Assembly: GCF_007671655.1 (NCBI RefSeq)
Contig: NZ_VCGX01000002.1
Span: forward strand, 992,001 to 1,056,000
Reading direction: 5' to 3'
Source of the DNA: Marinobacter piscis
Lineage (GTDB): Bacteria; Pseudomonadota; Gammaproteobacteria; Pseudomonadales; Oleiphilaceae
DNA length: 64,000 nt
Below, one piece after another: positions 18,319-26,935 of the stretch. Made by a program: the position numbers and the translations under genes. Position 1 is the stretch's first letter. Each line of letters begins with the position of its first letter. The notes beneath the pieces are model-generated. The model was not told the DNA's origin and did not search any database. It saw nothing but the letters and a program-made list of their open reading frames with translations.

Positions 18319-18824
18319 TCGCTGGTTCCATTCATTGGGCGGCGCGGGAAAAGGAACAATGTTTTGCTCTCCCCCGCCTGCTCAAGGGAAATTTGTTGCT
18401 GGCCAATGGCGGCCAGGGTCACTTCGGAGTCTTTCAGGAGCTCGCCTTCCTGCGCACGGAAAACGGCCGGGGTATTGTCTTTTGCGTTCTGATCACGCAG
18501 CAGGGCCTCCGGTACACTGCCCGTCACCCTGAGAATGCCGAGCAGGCGAAAACGATCAAGCCCCTCAGGCCCTTCCGTCTCAGATGGTTCAGTGTGCCCG
18601 GATTCTTCGCTCTGGGGGGCTCTGGCAGACCACGCTTGCCGCTCATAGAGTGCGGCGAGGTCCTGCTCCAGATTGTGGCCTGAGCCGGGGTTGTCGGTGG
18701 CGGGCAAGGTAGGCAACTCGCTACCATCAAATCCCATGCGTGGAGGCTCTGTTTCAGCCAGGTTCCAGCCCAGCAAGCCTGCCAGCGTCAGGGCCAATAC
18801 CCCATAGATCACTGCCCGCATCAT
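18315..18824 (-). CDS. Short GspC/XpsN-like inner-membrane secretion protein
   Basis: 169 residues with one N-terminal membrane segment (AVIYGVLALTLAGLLGWNLA), a Pro/Glu-rich linker, then a domain with RFRLLGILRVTGSVPEALLR and a second AVFRAQEGELLKDSEVTLAA. This resembles the homology region of GspC, without a PDZ domain. In the Xanthomonas xps operon (E-F-G-H-I-J-K-L-M-N-D) the gene in this position is xpsN, which links the inner-membrane complex to the lipoprotein secretin. The same position and size here support an XpsN-like role. Coupled to both neighbours by ATGA-type overlaps. Confidence 0.7.
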   Translation of the reverse strand: MMRAVIYGVLALTLAGLLGWNLAETEPPRMGFDGSELPTLPATDNPGSGHNLEQDLAALYERQAWSARAPQSEESGHTEPSETEGPEGLDRFRLLGILRVTGSVPEALLRDQNAKDNTPAVFRAQEGELLKDSEVTLAAIGQQQISLEQAGESKTLFLFPRRPMNGTSE

Positions 18825-19411
18825 GAGGATGCCCCCTGCTCCAGCCCGGCTACCAGCACACGAAACTCCAGAATCACGGCAACCCCGGATTTGCGGCCTA
18901 CGCGAATATCCAGACTATCGATATAAACCGCCGGCTGTGCGCTCTCCAACGCCGCTATCCAACCCCAGGGGGCAATACTTTCTTCGGTACTGGCCGTCAA
19001 CCTTCCGCGCATTTCGTAGACACCACCGGTTGCAGGGCGTGGCTCGGCAAGTTCCAGGTTCCGTACCCGAAGCGCCGGCTGGCTTTCGGCGATGGTTGCA
19101 TTCACAAATTCCCTCACCGCCGCCTTGGCAAGCCCGGTAGTACGGTAGGCCCAGGCCATAGCCAGCGCCTGCTCTCGCTGGCTTTCAAGTGCAGACACGA
19201 GGTTAGGCCAGTAATCTTGTTGTGCCAGCGTCTGCCATTCTGCCACATTAGCCTGGGCACGCCGCCACTCCAGCTGCTTCAGAGCCAGTTGGTCATCCTG
19301 CCAGAGAAGGAGGTACACAAGAAGAATCAATGCGATGGCCCAGGCGCCCAGGCGGAGCAACTGGCTATCCTGCCACTGCTGGAGCAGTTCCTGCCTCAAC
19401 CGTTCATTCAT
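18821..19411 (-). CDS. gspM: Type II secretion inner-membrane protein GspM-like
   Basis: About 196 residues starting MNERLRQELLQQWQ at the ATG 19411, which overlaps the gspL stop by 8 bp. A single membrane segment near residues 20-40 (LGAWAIALILLVYLLLW) is followed by a short coiled coil and a periplasmic ferredoxin-like domain, the GspM/PilO layout. Sequence conservation in this family is low, so the identification rests on topology and operon position between gspL and the secretin pair. Confidence 0.78.
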   Translation of the reverse strand: MNERLRQELLQQWQDSQLLRLGAWAIALILLVYLLLWQDDQLALKQLEWRRAQANVAEWQTLAQQDYWPNLVSALESQREQALAMAWAYRTTGLAKAAVREFVNATIAESQPALRVRNLELAEPRPATGGVYEMRGRLTASTEESIAPWGWIAALESAQPAVYIDSLDIRVGRKSGVAVILEFRVLVAGLEQGASS

Positions 19412-20489
19412 CGCCAGATACCTCGTTGGCGGCATTGAGGTTTTGCTCAACCTGCAAACTCAGCTCAACCAGGCTGTCTCCACGAGTCTGGGCCTGCACC
19501 TCTGAGAACGCACCGGATTCCTCCAGTACGGTAATCAATCGGGTTGCATCGGGGAGTTCCCCTTCCGGCTCCCAGCTAAGTTCCAGGCGACCATCCCGGT
19601 AGGCCCAGCGCACGAGCCGCCCGCCTTTAACATCCAGCATGTCGGCAATTCGTGCAGCAACCTGAACCTGAGGAACGGAATCATAAGCCTGTAGTGCCAA
19701 AAACTCAGTACGCAAGGTGCCGGCCCTCTGACGAAGATCAACCACACCGTCAATCTGCTGTTCCAACTGGCTGGCTTGCCGGGCCGTAATCTGAGCCTGG
19801 TAATCAGCCCGAATGATAGCTACGCCATAGGCAACGGCAAAGAATGCCAGCAGAGCGGCGCTGACCGGGAACACCCTGTGCTCCAGTGACGACGGTTGAG
19901 GTTGCAGGCTTTGCCCCATCGGGGCCGAGAAAGCCGGCACGCCCTCGGAACGAGGCGATTCTGCAGCAGCACCAGTAGCCCCATGGCGCCGAAGCCATGC
20001 GGCGGCTTCCTCTGAGGAAACCGGCCTGGCAAAGCGCTTTTCGTAGAGCCCTTTTTCAGGATGACAATACTGGAGAAGATAAAGGCCCCGTTCACCATCA
20101 CTCACCCATCGGTAACTGCCGGCGCTGAGCCGCGGCCAGAGTGCTGGCTCCGCCAGAAACTGGCGACGGCCGACGGCCTCTTTGAGGCTGGCCTGAGCGG
20201 CCGCTTCAATTTGTCTGGGCCAATACCAGACACACGCCAGCGCCTCTTGCCAGACAACCCAGCCTTCCAGTTCGTCGAAGGGGGATTTCTGTTCCAGCTC
20301 CAGTTTCAGAGCATCAAGCCGCTGTCGTGGTGGAACGCTGGCCAGATCTATCCGTGCAAACAATAAGGATTCACGAGGCAGAACACAGGCCCCACCGGGG
20401 ATTCCAGGCAAGACCCCCAGAGGTTCGCACCCTCTGTCAGTCCAGCGGTAGCTGCTCCGGGAAAAACGCCGAATAATAGGGCCAGTCAT
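19404..20489 (-). CDS. gspL: Type II secretion protein GspL
   Basis: About 361 residues from the ATG at 20489 (the frame is open to 20591, and the start overlaps gspK by 53 bp). The N-terminal cytoplasmic part, rich in Trp and Arg, corresponds to the actin-like domain that docks the GspE ATPase. A membrane segment near residue 235 (VSAALLAFFAVAYGVAII) is followed by a periplasmic ferredoxin-like domain ending SLQVEQNLNAA. The first 35 residues of the longer frame are not family-like. Identification is from topology and operon order. Confidence 0.78.
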   Translation of the reverse strand: MTGPIIRRFSRSSYRWTDRGCEPLGVLPGIPGGACVLPRESLLFARIDLASVPPRQRLDALKLELEQKSPFDELEGWVVWQEALACVWYWPRQIEAAAQASLKEAVGRRQFLAEPALWPRLSAGSYRWVSDGERGLYLLQYCHPEKGLYEKRFARPVSSEEAAAWLRRHGATGAAAESPRSEGVPAFSAPMGQSLQPQPSSLEHRVFPVSAALLAFFAVAYGVAIIRADYQAQITARQASQLEQQIDGVVDLRQRAGTLRTEFLALQAYDSVPQVQVAARIADMLDVKGGRLVRWAYRDGRLELSWEPEGELPDATRLITVLEESGAFSEVQAQTRGDSLVELSLQVEQNLNAANEVSGDE

Positions 20490-21546
20490 TGGCGCGAGGC
20501 GCTGTTTCAGGCGTTGTGGGTAGGCCGAAAGCATTCGTTTTAGCGGGCTCCTGCTTGCGTTGGTTGATGGGCACTGGATGACTGTATTCAATAACCCAGG
20601 GCGCCCCGTTGGCTGTGGCCGTGAATTTTACTTCAATCCACCGTTTGTGTCTGCCTTGACGGTCTCCCAGCATGATTCTGATATTGCCGGACGGCTGCCA
20701 CAGAGACTCAAACTCCCCCCCCTGAAACAGCACGCCAAACTCTGCGGAAGCCTGGGAGAGGGAGCTTAACACGTTGCTGCCACGTTCACTGGTAACCATT
20801 TGTGCTTCTGAGCGGCTGAGATAGTGAACAAGCTCCAGCATCAGCGGTGGAGAGGTATTCAGGTTGGATGAGGTTCCTGTTCCTATGGTTGAGGACCGGA
20901 TGATTCTATCGGCAATATCCGGATGTTCACGGGCAATGGGTACGTTGAGGATTTCAAAAGGCGTTACCGGAAACCTGTTTGAAGGCGGCACCATACCACG
21001 CTCACGGTAGTCTTCTTCCTCGGCGCCGTTGAGCCTGGTGAGATTGTCCCGATCCTGATAGTCCATGAACTGGTCGTACCAGCGATCAGCCTCGGTAGGC
21101 GACACCTCCAGCAGTTCCATAAGGCGAAGCCAGTTTTCCCGCCTCGGCTCCAGCAGGCTGAAACTCGCCCCTGCGTCCTGGAGAGCAAACCCAACCTGCC
21201 CTACCCCTGAATACCAGGAACCATCCATGCGGAGGGTCGGGCCATATTGCTGATCGGCATCACCGCTCTCAAACGGATTGGCAGCAGAATCACTCTCAAC
21301 ACTCCCGGCCGCCAGATCCACACCTGCCGGGTTGTGCGGGCGCGCCGATAACATGTAGAGCAGAGTCTGTTCAGTCGCCATCATGTCCTGATCCAGCTGA
21401 GCAAACTCGCGCATGCTATATGCCTGATTCAGGGTGTTGTTGATTCGGGCAACGATTCCACCGGTAATCAGCGTGAGCGCAGCCATACTCCAGAGTACAA
21501 CTGCCAGCACGAATCCCTGCTGCCTGTTAACAATGAGGATGCTCAT
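20437..21546 (-). CDS. gspK: Type II secretion minor pseudopilin GspK
   Basis: 369 residues. The N-terminus IVNRQQGFVLAVVLWSMAAL is a type IV prepilin leader in which the Glu5 of other pseudopilins is replaced by an uncharged residue, the hallmark of GspK. The large alpha domain contains LEVSPTEADRWYDQFMDYQD and NRFPVTPFEILNV, both typical. GspK caps the pseudopilus tip together with GspI and GspJ. The ATG overlaps the gspJ stop. Confidence 0.9.
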   Translation of the reverse strand: MSILIVNRQQGFVLAVVLWSMAALTLITGGIVARINNTLNQAYSMREFAQLDQDMMATEQTLLYMLSARPHNPAGVDLAAGSVESDSAANPFESGDADQQYGPTLRMDGSWYSGVGQVGFALQDAGASFSLLEPRRENWLRLMELLEVSPTEADRWYDQFMDYQDRDNLTRLNGAEEEDYRERGMVPPSNRFPVTPFEILNVPIAREHPDIADRIIRSSTIGTGTSSNLNTSPPLMLELVHYLSRSEAQMVTSERGSNVLSSLSQASAEFGVLFQGGEFESLWQPSGNIRIMLGDRQGRHKRWIEVKFTATANGAPWVIEYSHPVPINQRKQEPAKTNAFGLPTTPETAPRANDWPYYSAFFPEQLPLD

Positions 21547-22127
21547 TCTATGCCCAACATATCGCGGTAGTCTTCCCGTCCATAGGGGCGCATTCCAGGC
21601 TTTGCATACAACCAGGTATCCCCTGCTCCACCTTCCACGATGATGGCATCCGGTAATCGGGCGTTTTCACCATTGGTGTTCCAGGATTCAGACCAGCGCC
21701 CGTCAGGCCCCAGGTAACGGAACTCGGCCTCTTGCGGCAATGAAAGCCTCATCGCAAGCTCGTTGCTGTTGTGCTCCTTGTAGACTAGCCTCGTTGCACC
21801 TGCTGCGCTCTGAAGCTCCCAGGTTATCTCTGTACGCAAGCCGGGGGTTTCCAACACCGGAGCCAGACTGTAACCCTTGAGGCTGCTTGAGGTACCCACG
21901 AGGCAATGATCCAGATCGGTGCAGGGCACCAGACTCCCCAGCGAATCGGCCCACCACTGGGATTCACGAAATTGCGTGTCCATCGACGAGGTCACATCGG
22001 CAACCCGATCGTACAGATTAAGTGTTAACCCGAGCCCCCTAACCACCAAGGTAATCACCAGGCTGCCAATGACCATGGCAACCAGTAACTCCATGAGGGT
22101 CATACCACGTTCAGAGTGTTGGCTCAT
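21543..22127 (-). CDS. gspJ: Type II secretion minor pseudopilin GspJ
   Basis: 194 residues starting MSQHSERGMTLMELLVAMVI at the ATG 22127; a TTG one codon upstream is less likely. It has the G-M-T-L-x-E prepilin cleavage site and hydrophobic helix, followed by a beta-rich domain with VADVTSSMDTQFRESQWWAD. It forms the pseudopilus tip complex with GspI and GspK. Overlaps gspI by 17 bp. Confidence 0.88.
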   Translation of the reverse strand: MSQHSERGMTLMELLVAMVIGSLVITLVVRGLGLTLNLYDRVADVTSSMDTQFRESQWWADSLGSLVPCTDLDHCLVGTSSSLKGYSLAPVLETPGLRTEITWELQSAAGATRLVYKEHNSNELAMRLSLPQEAEFRYLGPDGRWSESWNTNGENARLPDAIIVEGGAGDTWLYAKPGMRPYGREDYRDMLGIE

Positions 22128-22545
22128 CAAACACCTGCTTGCTGGCTACCCGGCGGGTAAGAATATCCTCCAACCTGCGACTACCAAGGTAAAGGCTGAC
22201 ACGCACATTGTAGAGCGCAACCTGATGTATCCCCATCGCGCCGCTACCGGTTACCGCAAAGGTTGGCCCCTGAAAGCGCTGATACTCTGCGCGCGCCTCT
22301 ATCTCACCGGCAGAGGTCTGAAAAACCCTTGAGTGCTCATGGTTTTCGGGAAGTTCTGACAGGTCGGCACTTTTCACCCAGGCGAGTATCTGAGGCTGAA
22401 CGGAGGTTGTCGCTACGTGCGCTTCAGCTTTCGCAAGATTTTGCAACCCGGTATTAATGAGCGCAAACAGAGCTGCACCCACTCCGGCAACGATCACCAG
22501 GGCGACCAGCGCTTCGAGCAAGGCAAAACCTCTGGACCGTCTCAT
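22111..22545 (-). CDS. gspI: Type II secretion minor pseudopilin GspI
   Basis: 144 residues from the ATG 22545; the longer frame to 22656 lies within gspH. The leader is MRRSRGFALLEALVALVIVA, with G-F-x-L-L-E prepilin signature. C-terminal YNVRVSLYLGSRRLEDILTR is a short pseudopilin beta domain. GspI is the organising subunit of the tip complex. It starts 1 bp after the gspH stop. Confidence 0.88.
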   Translation of the reverse strand: MRRSRGFALLEALVALVIVAGVGAALFALINTGLQNLAKAEAHVATTSVQPQILAWVKSADLSELPENHEHSRVFQTSAGEIEARAEYQRFQGPTFAVTGSGAMGIHQVALYNVRVSLYLGSRRLEDILTRRVASKQVFDEPTL

Positions 22546-22546
22546 A

Positions 22547-22975
22547 TCAGGCTTCGATCCGCGGCCTGCACAATGGCGGTGCCAACTGATAGGTAACACG
22601 CTTTCCGGCTTCAAGCTCAAGGTGAATGGCGCCCCCGGTGCAGGCTCCATTAGCACGGTATTCTATCTCGGAGGGCACCCACACACGCATTGACCCGGCG
22701 TTCTCCCGAGGCAATGATGCCGGGGCTCCCTGAAACACTTCCTGATAGGGCACAAATCCAGAGGTAGAGGGCAGAGAAAACTCCCCCCCCTGCTTCATGA
22801 CACCAACCGGGAGGTTTTGAAGCAGCATGACAACCTGGTCTTGCTGGTTACGCTCTGCAAGAGCATCGGCCAAGCGCACCAACGCAGGCGTGGCAACGGC
22901 CGCGCCAAGCCCGAGAATCAACAGCACGACCATCAATTCCAGCAGGGTGAAACCCTGATTGCGATGACGGGCCAT
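22547..22975 (-). CDS. gspH: Type II secretion minor pseudopilin GspH
   Basis: 142 residues beginning MARHRNQGFTLLELMVVLLI, a canonical prepilin leader with G-F-T-L-L-E. The ATG 22975 is preferred to a TTG two codons upstream at 22981. The soluble part is small and beta-rich. It is thought to connect the major pseudopilin GspG with the tip. It follows gspG by 6 bp. Confidence 0.88.
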   Translation of the reverse strand: MARHRNQGFTLLELMVVLLILGLGAAVATPALVRLADALAERNQQDQVVMLLQNLPVGVMKQGGEFSLPSTSGFVPYQEVFQGAPASLPRENAGSMRVWVPSEIEYRANGACTGGAIHLELEAGKRVTYQLAPPLCRPRIEA

Positions 22976-22981
22976 AGCCAA

Positions 22982-23431
22982 TCAGGACTCAGGGAGGTAG
23001 CCGATGTCGGCGTCTACGCCTTCCCCACCCTGTTTACCGTCTGCGCCATAGGAATAAAGAATAAAGCCCTGGGGGTGACTGGAGCTGGGCTTGTACTGAT
23101 AGGGCATACCCCATGGGTCTGTGGGCAGATCGTCGCCCAGGTAGGGACCATCCCACAAGCCACGGCGACGCTCGTCTGAGGGAGGATTGTTCAGACCGTT
23201 CAGGCCCTCCTGCTCACTGGGAAAGCTGCCCACATCCAGACGATACGTCAGCAGACCAGATTTAAGCATCTGAATCTGGGTTTCTGCCGTCTGGACCTTT
23301 GCGGTGTCCGCCTTACCAAACAGGCGAGGACCAACCAGGCCGGCCAGAAGGCCGAGGATAACGAGCACAACCAGGAGTTCCAGCAGGGTAAAGCCATTTT
23401 CGGCATCAGAGTTTCGCAGTGACTTCTTCAT
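22982..23431 (-). CDS. gspG: Type II secretion major pseudopilin GspG
   Basis: 149 residues. The prepilin signature is NGFTLLELLVVLVILGLLAG, followed by the family's signature VGPRLFGKADTAKVQTAETQ and the C-terminal calcium-site region PQGFILYSYGADGKQGGEG. It polymerises into the periplasmic pseudopilus that pushes substrates through the secretin. Length and motifs are typical. Confidence 0.95.
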   Translation of the reverse strand: MKKSLRNSDAENGFTLLELLVVLVILGLLAGLVGPRLFGKADTAKVQTAETQIQMLKSGLLTYRLDVGSFPSEQEGLNGLNNPPSDERRRGLWDGPYLGDDLPTDPWGMPYQYKPSSSHPQGFILYSYGADGKQGGEGVDADIGYLPES

Positions 23432-23477
23432 AGGGTTCCGATCTGAGTTTTAATGTGTTTACAAGTGCTCAATCTGG

Positions 23478-24674
23478 TCAGAAGGCGATATCGTTTGCGC
23501 TGGTAATCGCAAGGATAACGCCCATGATAATGACGCCAATCACCCCTCCGATCAACAGAATGGCAATTGGTTCAATCAGGGCAAGAAAACGCTTCATCCG
23601 GTTGCGCCCACTGGTGTCGTGAAGCTCTGCCAGCGATTTGAGCAATCGCGCCACCTCGCCAGATTTCTCCCCGGCGCGAAGCAGATTGTAGCCGGTATTG
23701 GTGATGACAGAGTTTTCCTTCAACGCAGAAGACAACGGCACACCGGACTTCACTTGCCCGGACACCCGGCTAAGCCGGCTTTGCCGGGAAGGAAGCCTTA
23801 CGGTGTTCCGAGCCAACTCCAGTGCATCCAGAATTGCGACCCGATGGTTGACCAATGCAGCCAGAATCGATGCCCAACGGGCGGTTTCCGCCTCGACAAT
23901 CCAGTCTCCCACTACCGGCACACTCTGAAGCCCATCCATAAAACGCGAGCGCACGGCCGGCAGGCTGAACACCCTGGCCATCACTATGATTGCGGCCAGC
24001 GCTGCACCTATCACCCAGGCCATGTTTGCGTTCACCCATTTGCCGGTGGCCAGCACCGCCCAGGCAAGCCATGGGAGCTTGTCGCCATGTTCCAGCAAAT
24101 TCTGGAATTGCGGTACCACAAAAGTGAATACCAATAACACGGCACCTACGCCGGAAAAACAAAGAATGGCGGGATACACCAAAGCGTTTTTCATTTCCGT
24201 TGCAATCTGTTTTTCGTACTCCATCTGACTGACGGCGGTTTGCAGGCTATCCCCCATTTCGCCTGTCAGTTCACCCGCTTTAACCAGTTGGAACAGATAT
24301 TCAGGCACTGGCACGCCGGAGGCCCGAAGCGCATCACTGAAGGACTCACCCTGACGAAGCCCGGAAGACCAACGATCAAAGACTGACTGCATCGCGGCTG
24401 CCCGCTCACCACCCGTCAGGGAGTCAATAGCATCTTTGAGACTGACCCCTGAACGCAACAAGGTAGCAAGCTCAGAGAGGGCCAGTAGCAGTTCTTCGCG
24501 GCTGATTTTGCCTTTGGGTCTTTTTGCACCAGGCTTACCTGCGGCTTCGCTCAGGCTCGTTACTCGCAATCCCTGTTGTTTCAGTTTGCCGAGGGCCTGT
24601 TTTCGTGATTCAGCCTCTACGTCGCCTTCCAGGGTACGGCCCTGCGCATCAATGGATTGATACTTGAAGTTCAT
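23478..24674 (-). CDS. gspF: Type II secretion inner-membrane platform protein GspF
   Basis: 398 residues with two homologous cytoplasmic four-helix domains (about 65-185 and 265-385) and three membrane segments: ALVYPAILCFSGVGAVLLVF, MAWVIGAALAAIIVMARVF and IAILLIGGVIGVIIMGVILA. N-terminal FKYQSIDAQGRTLEGDVEAE is characteristic of the family. It interacts with GspE and GspL in the assembly platform. The ATG overlaps the gspE stop. Confidence 0.95.
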   Translation of the reverse strand: MNFKYQSIDAQGRTLEGDVEAESRKQALGKLKQQGLRVTSLSEAAGKPGAKRPKGKISREELLLALSELATLLRSGVSLKDAIDSLTGGERAAAMQSVFDRWSSGLRQGESFSDALRASGVPVPEYLFQLVKAGELTGEMGDSLQTAVSQMEYEKQIATEMKNALVYPAILCFSGVGAVLLVFTFVVPQFQNLLEHGDKLPWLAWAVLATGKWVNANMAWVIGAALAAIIVMARVFSLPAVRSRFMDGLQSVPVVGDWIVEAETARWASILAALVNHRVAILDALELARNTVRLPSRQSRLSRVSGQVKSGVPLSSALKENSVITNTGYNLLRAGEKSGEVARLLKSLAELHDTSGRNRMKRFLALIEPIAILLIGGVIGVIIMGVILAITSANDIAF

Positions 24675-26410
24675 GCCTCAGAGGCCTCATCTTCAGCCAC
24701 ACTGGTGCCGGCCACTCGCATAACTTCCTCTATGGTTGTCTCACCACGGGCGGCTTTGATCAGACCGTCCTGCAACAGATTGCGATGGCCGTGGCGCGCC
24801 GCCCACAGACGCAAATCGCTGATATCGGCGTTGTCTGCAACCAGGGTTTGCAGCTCTTCGGTGGCCGGAATGATTTCATAAATACCTAACCTGCCCCTGT
24901 ACCCGGTACCATGACAGCGTTCGCAACCTTTGGGCTCCACAAAAGCCGGATTTTTGATCCAGTCTCCGGCGAGCGGTTTCCAGAGCGACTCCGGAGGATT
25001 GGCCGGCTCACTGCAGTTGGGACATGCCCTGCGCACGAGCCGCTGTGCCTGTACTGCTTTGACCGGCGCGGCAACCAGGTAGGGCTCTACCCCCATATCC
25101 ACAAGCCGGGTAAATGCCGAAAGAGCATCATTGGTGTGCAGGGTGGACAGCACCAGATGGCCCGTAAGCGCCGACTGTATGGCAATCTCTGCGGTTTCGA
25201 GATCCCGTATTTCACCAATCATGATGATATCCGGGTCTTGGCGCAGTATAGCTCTCAACGCTCTTGCGAAGGTGTAGCCGATATCACCATTGGCCTGGAT
25301 CTGGGTTACGCCCCGAACCTGGAATTCAACAGGATCTTCAACGGTAATCAGCTTCTGACGCCCGTCCACCAGTTCTGACAAACCACTATACAGGGTTGTC
25401 GATTTACCTGAACCTGTTGGCCCCGTAACCAGGACAATACCGTTAGAGAAGCCCAGCACCGACCGCATTAGCTTGAGGTGGTCCGGCTCCATGCCCAGGC
25501 TTTCCAATGACAAAGATTCCCGGTTTTTGGGCAGCAAACGCATGACCACAGATTCGCCGAAGGAGCAAGGGGCGGTGGATACCCGGATATCCATTTCCTG
25601 CCCGCCAAGTCGCGTACTGATCCGGCCGTCCTGGGGCAGCCGGGATTCGGCAATGTCCATGCCGCTGATAAGCTTTATGCGTGAGGCAACGGCGGGGAAA
25701 CGGCTGGCCGATTGAGTCATCTGGGAATGCAGCACGCCATCGACCCGATAGCGGATGATGAAGAATTCCTCACCCGGCTCGATGTGCACATCCGAGGCGC
25801 CTGCTTCGACGGCCTTGGCAAGTACGTTATTGACGAGCTCGACGACCGGAGCTTCCTCGGCCAGCTCTAGCAAACTCTGACTGCCCTGCTCGCTGAACAA
25901 CCTGGTGACCGCGAGTTCCTGACGGACAAAACCAACCAGTCTCTCGATCTCATAAGTCGAAGCCAGCACCCACCGAAGCCTGAAGCCTTTGGGTTCCAGA
26001 GAGGTTTCAAGCACTTCCCGGATTTCGTCGCTGTGAAACCTGGACGAAAGCACGCAGACAGTTCTTTCCTCAGGCTGATCTGCCGCTTCAGAGAGGGCCT
26101 CATCAAACCAGGCGACGGTTTCCTGCTCCAGCATCCATTCCATGCTGACCGGCAATTCCCGCAGGGTTTCGTATACCTGAAAGTCATCTGGCGCTGGCTG
26201 CTGTTTGCCGAGGAGCGGGTACCCCCACTGGGCCGAGAGAGCTTGCAAGACTACGTCTTCACTGGTGGCCCCGGAGCGCACGAGAAGACTGCCCAGAAGC
26301 CCGCCAATCTGCTTTTGAACTTCCAGCGCCTGATTCAGTTCTTTCTCGGAAACAGCGCCCAATTCCACCAGCCAGGCGCCAAGGGGTTTCCAGGGTTGCG
26401 ATACTGCCAT
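24671..26410 (-). CDS. gspE: Type II secretion ATPase GspE
   Basis: 579 residues, close to the long GspE/PilB form with an N-terminal MshEN-like region (about 1-60). Walker A GPTGSGKST is at 330-338. ITVEDPVEFQVRG is the Asp box region, DPDIIMIGEIRDLETAEIA the Walker B region, and HLVLSTLHTNDA the His box. A tetracysteine zinc motif with CPNC and CERC follows near residues 465-505, as in GspE. It powers pseudopilus assembly from the cytoplasm. First gene of the eleven-gene operon, with an extended -10 promoter just upstream. Confidence 0.96.
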   Translation of the reverse strand: MAVSQPWKPLGAWLVELGAVSEKELNQALEVQKQIGGLLGSLLVRSGATSEDVVLQALSAQWGYPLLGKQQPAPDDFQVYETLRELPVSMEWMLEQETVAWFDEALSEAADQPEERTVCVLSSRFHSDEIREVLETSLEPKGFRLRWVLASTYEIERLVGFVRQELAVTRLFSEQGSQSLLELAEEAPVVELVNNVLAKAVEAGASDVHIEPGEEFFIIRYRVDGVLHSQMTQSASRFPAVASRIKLISGMDIAESRLPQDGRISTRLGGQEMDIRVSTAPCSFGESVVMRLLPKNRESLSLESLGMEPDHLKLMRSVLGFSNGIVLVTGPTGSGKSTTLYSGLSELVDGRQKLITVEDPVEFQVRGVTQIQANGDIGYTFARALRAILRQDPDIIMIGEIRDLETAEIAIQSALTGHLVLSTLHTNDALSAFTRLVDMGVEPYLVAAPVKAVQAQRLVRRACPNCSEPANPPESLWKPLAGDWIKNPAFVEPKGCERCHGTGYRGRLGIYEIIPATEELQTLVADNADISDLRLWAARHGHRNLLQDGLIKAARGETTIEEVMRVAGTSVAEDEASEA

Positions 26411-26445
26411 GGGGTTGCGATTCCGGTGTGAATTTTCAGGGCTGG

Positions 26446-26454
26446 ATTGTAGCA
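26446..26454 (-). promoter_or_regulatory. Extended -10 promoter for the gspE operon
   Basis: Reading the minus strand, TGCTACAAT (26454-26446) matches the extended TGnTATAAT element at all but one position of the hexamer. No convincing -35 box is seen 17 bp upstream. The start would fall about 29 nt before the gspE ATG. Confidence 0.45.
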
Positions 26455-26510
26455 GAGTGGCACAAGGATGGGACAGGTAACGAAACTTGTTGACTCACGC
26501 AGGACATTCA

Positions 26511-26539
26511 TTGATTGCTAACTAGATTTGTAATATATT
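26511..26539 (+). promoter_or_regulatory. Promoter of a possible small RNA
   Basis: TTGATT (26511-26516) and TATATT (26534-26539) are 17 bp apart on the plus strand, matching consensus at 4 of 6 and 5 of 6 positions. No coding region follows it before the terminator at 26597-26625. Confidence 0.45.
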
Positions 26540-26545
26540 CCGTGC

Positions 26546-26625
26546 GCTAGATTCATGTGGCAACTGCAATGCGTCTGAGAATCGGATTTTTGTTCTAACG
26601 GCTCCTTAATGGAGCCGTTTTTTTT
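26546..26625 (+). ncRNA. Candidate small RNA, about 80 nt
   Basis: The stretch begins about 7 nt after a -10-like box and ends in a rho-independent terminator: stem AACGGCTCC (26597-26605), loop TTAAT, GGAGCCGTT (26611-26619) and a run of T to 26625. No open frame of useful length lies inside. It stands between the gspE promoter (divergent) and the remnant of a fibronectin-type gene (convergent). The terminator could alternatively be the tail of a lost gene. Existence of a transcript is inferred from promoter and terminator alone. Confidence 0.4.
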
Positions 26626-26656
26626 GACTTATGCGGCTTCGCGCCAAACGAGACTG

Positions 26657-26934
26657 TTACTGAGTAATGGTCTTACTGACGATGCCCGACCACTGGCTCT
26701 CAAGTCCATCGACGTCTACTGTGCGAATCGCAAAAAACCATGTCCCCGCTTCCAGGCCGGTAACTTCAAATCCCATTACCTGGCCATCCTCAATTACGAC
26801 CTGATTCGCCATTTTTTCTATATTGCTCTGGGTGTCGTAGCGCACTATGTATTGATCAATCTCGCCCATTGCCAGGGATTCGCCATTTTCCCGAGCGAGC
26901 GGCGCCTGCCAGCTTAACTTTGCTGTTTGTAGTG
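26657..26934 (-). pseudogene. C-terminal remnant of a fibronectin type III domain protein
   Basis: The frame reads LSWQAPLARENGESLAMGEI and continues with DQYIVRYDTQ, TGLEAGTWFFAIRTVDVDGL and SQWSG, the core strands of an FnIII domain (Trp, Tyr, and the L-x-x-G-T turn), then a stop at 26657. Upstream the similarity ends near 26930, where the insertion scar begins, so the rest of the gene is gone. An ATG at 26869 would give a 70-residue product, but it lies within the domain. Original function unknown. Confidence 0.6.
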
Positions 26935-26935
26935 G

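Noticed and set aside
26511..26625. The 26597-26625 hairpin as the terminator of the FnIII remnant on the minus strand
   Set aside because: On the minus strand the stem is not followed by a T-run; the T-run is on the plus strand, so a plus-strand transcript is the better reading.
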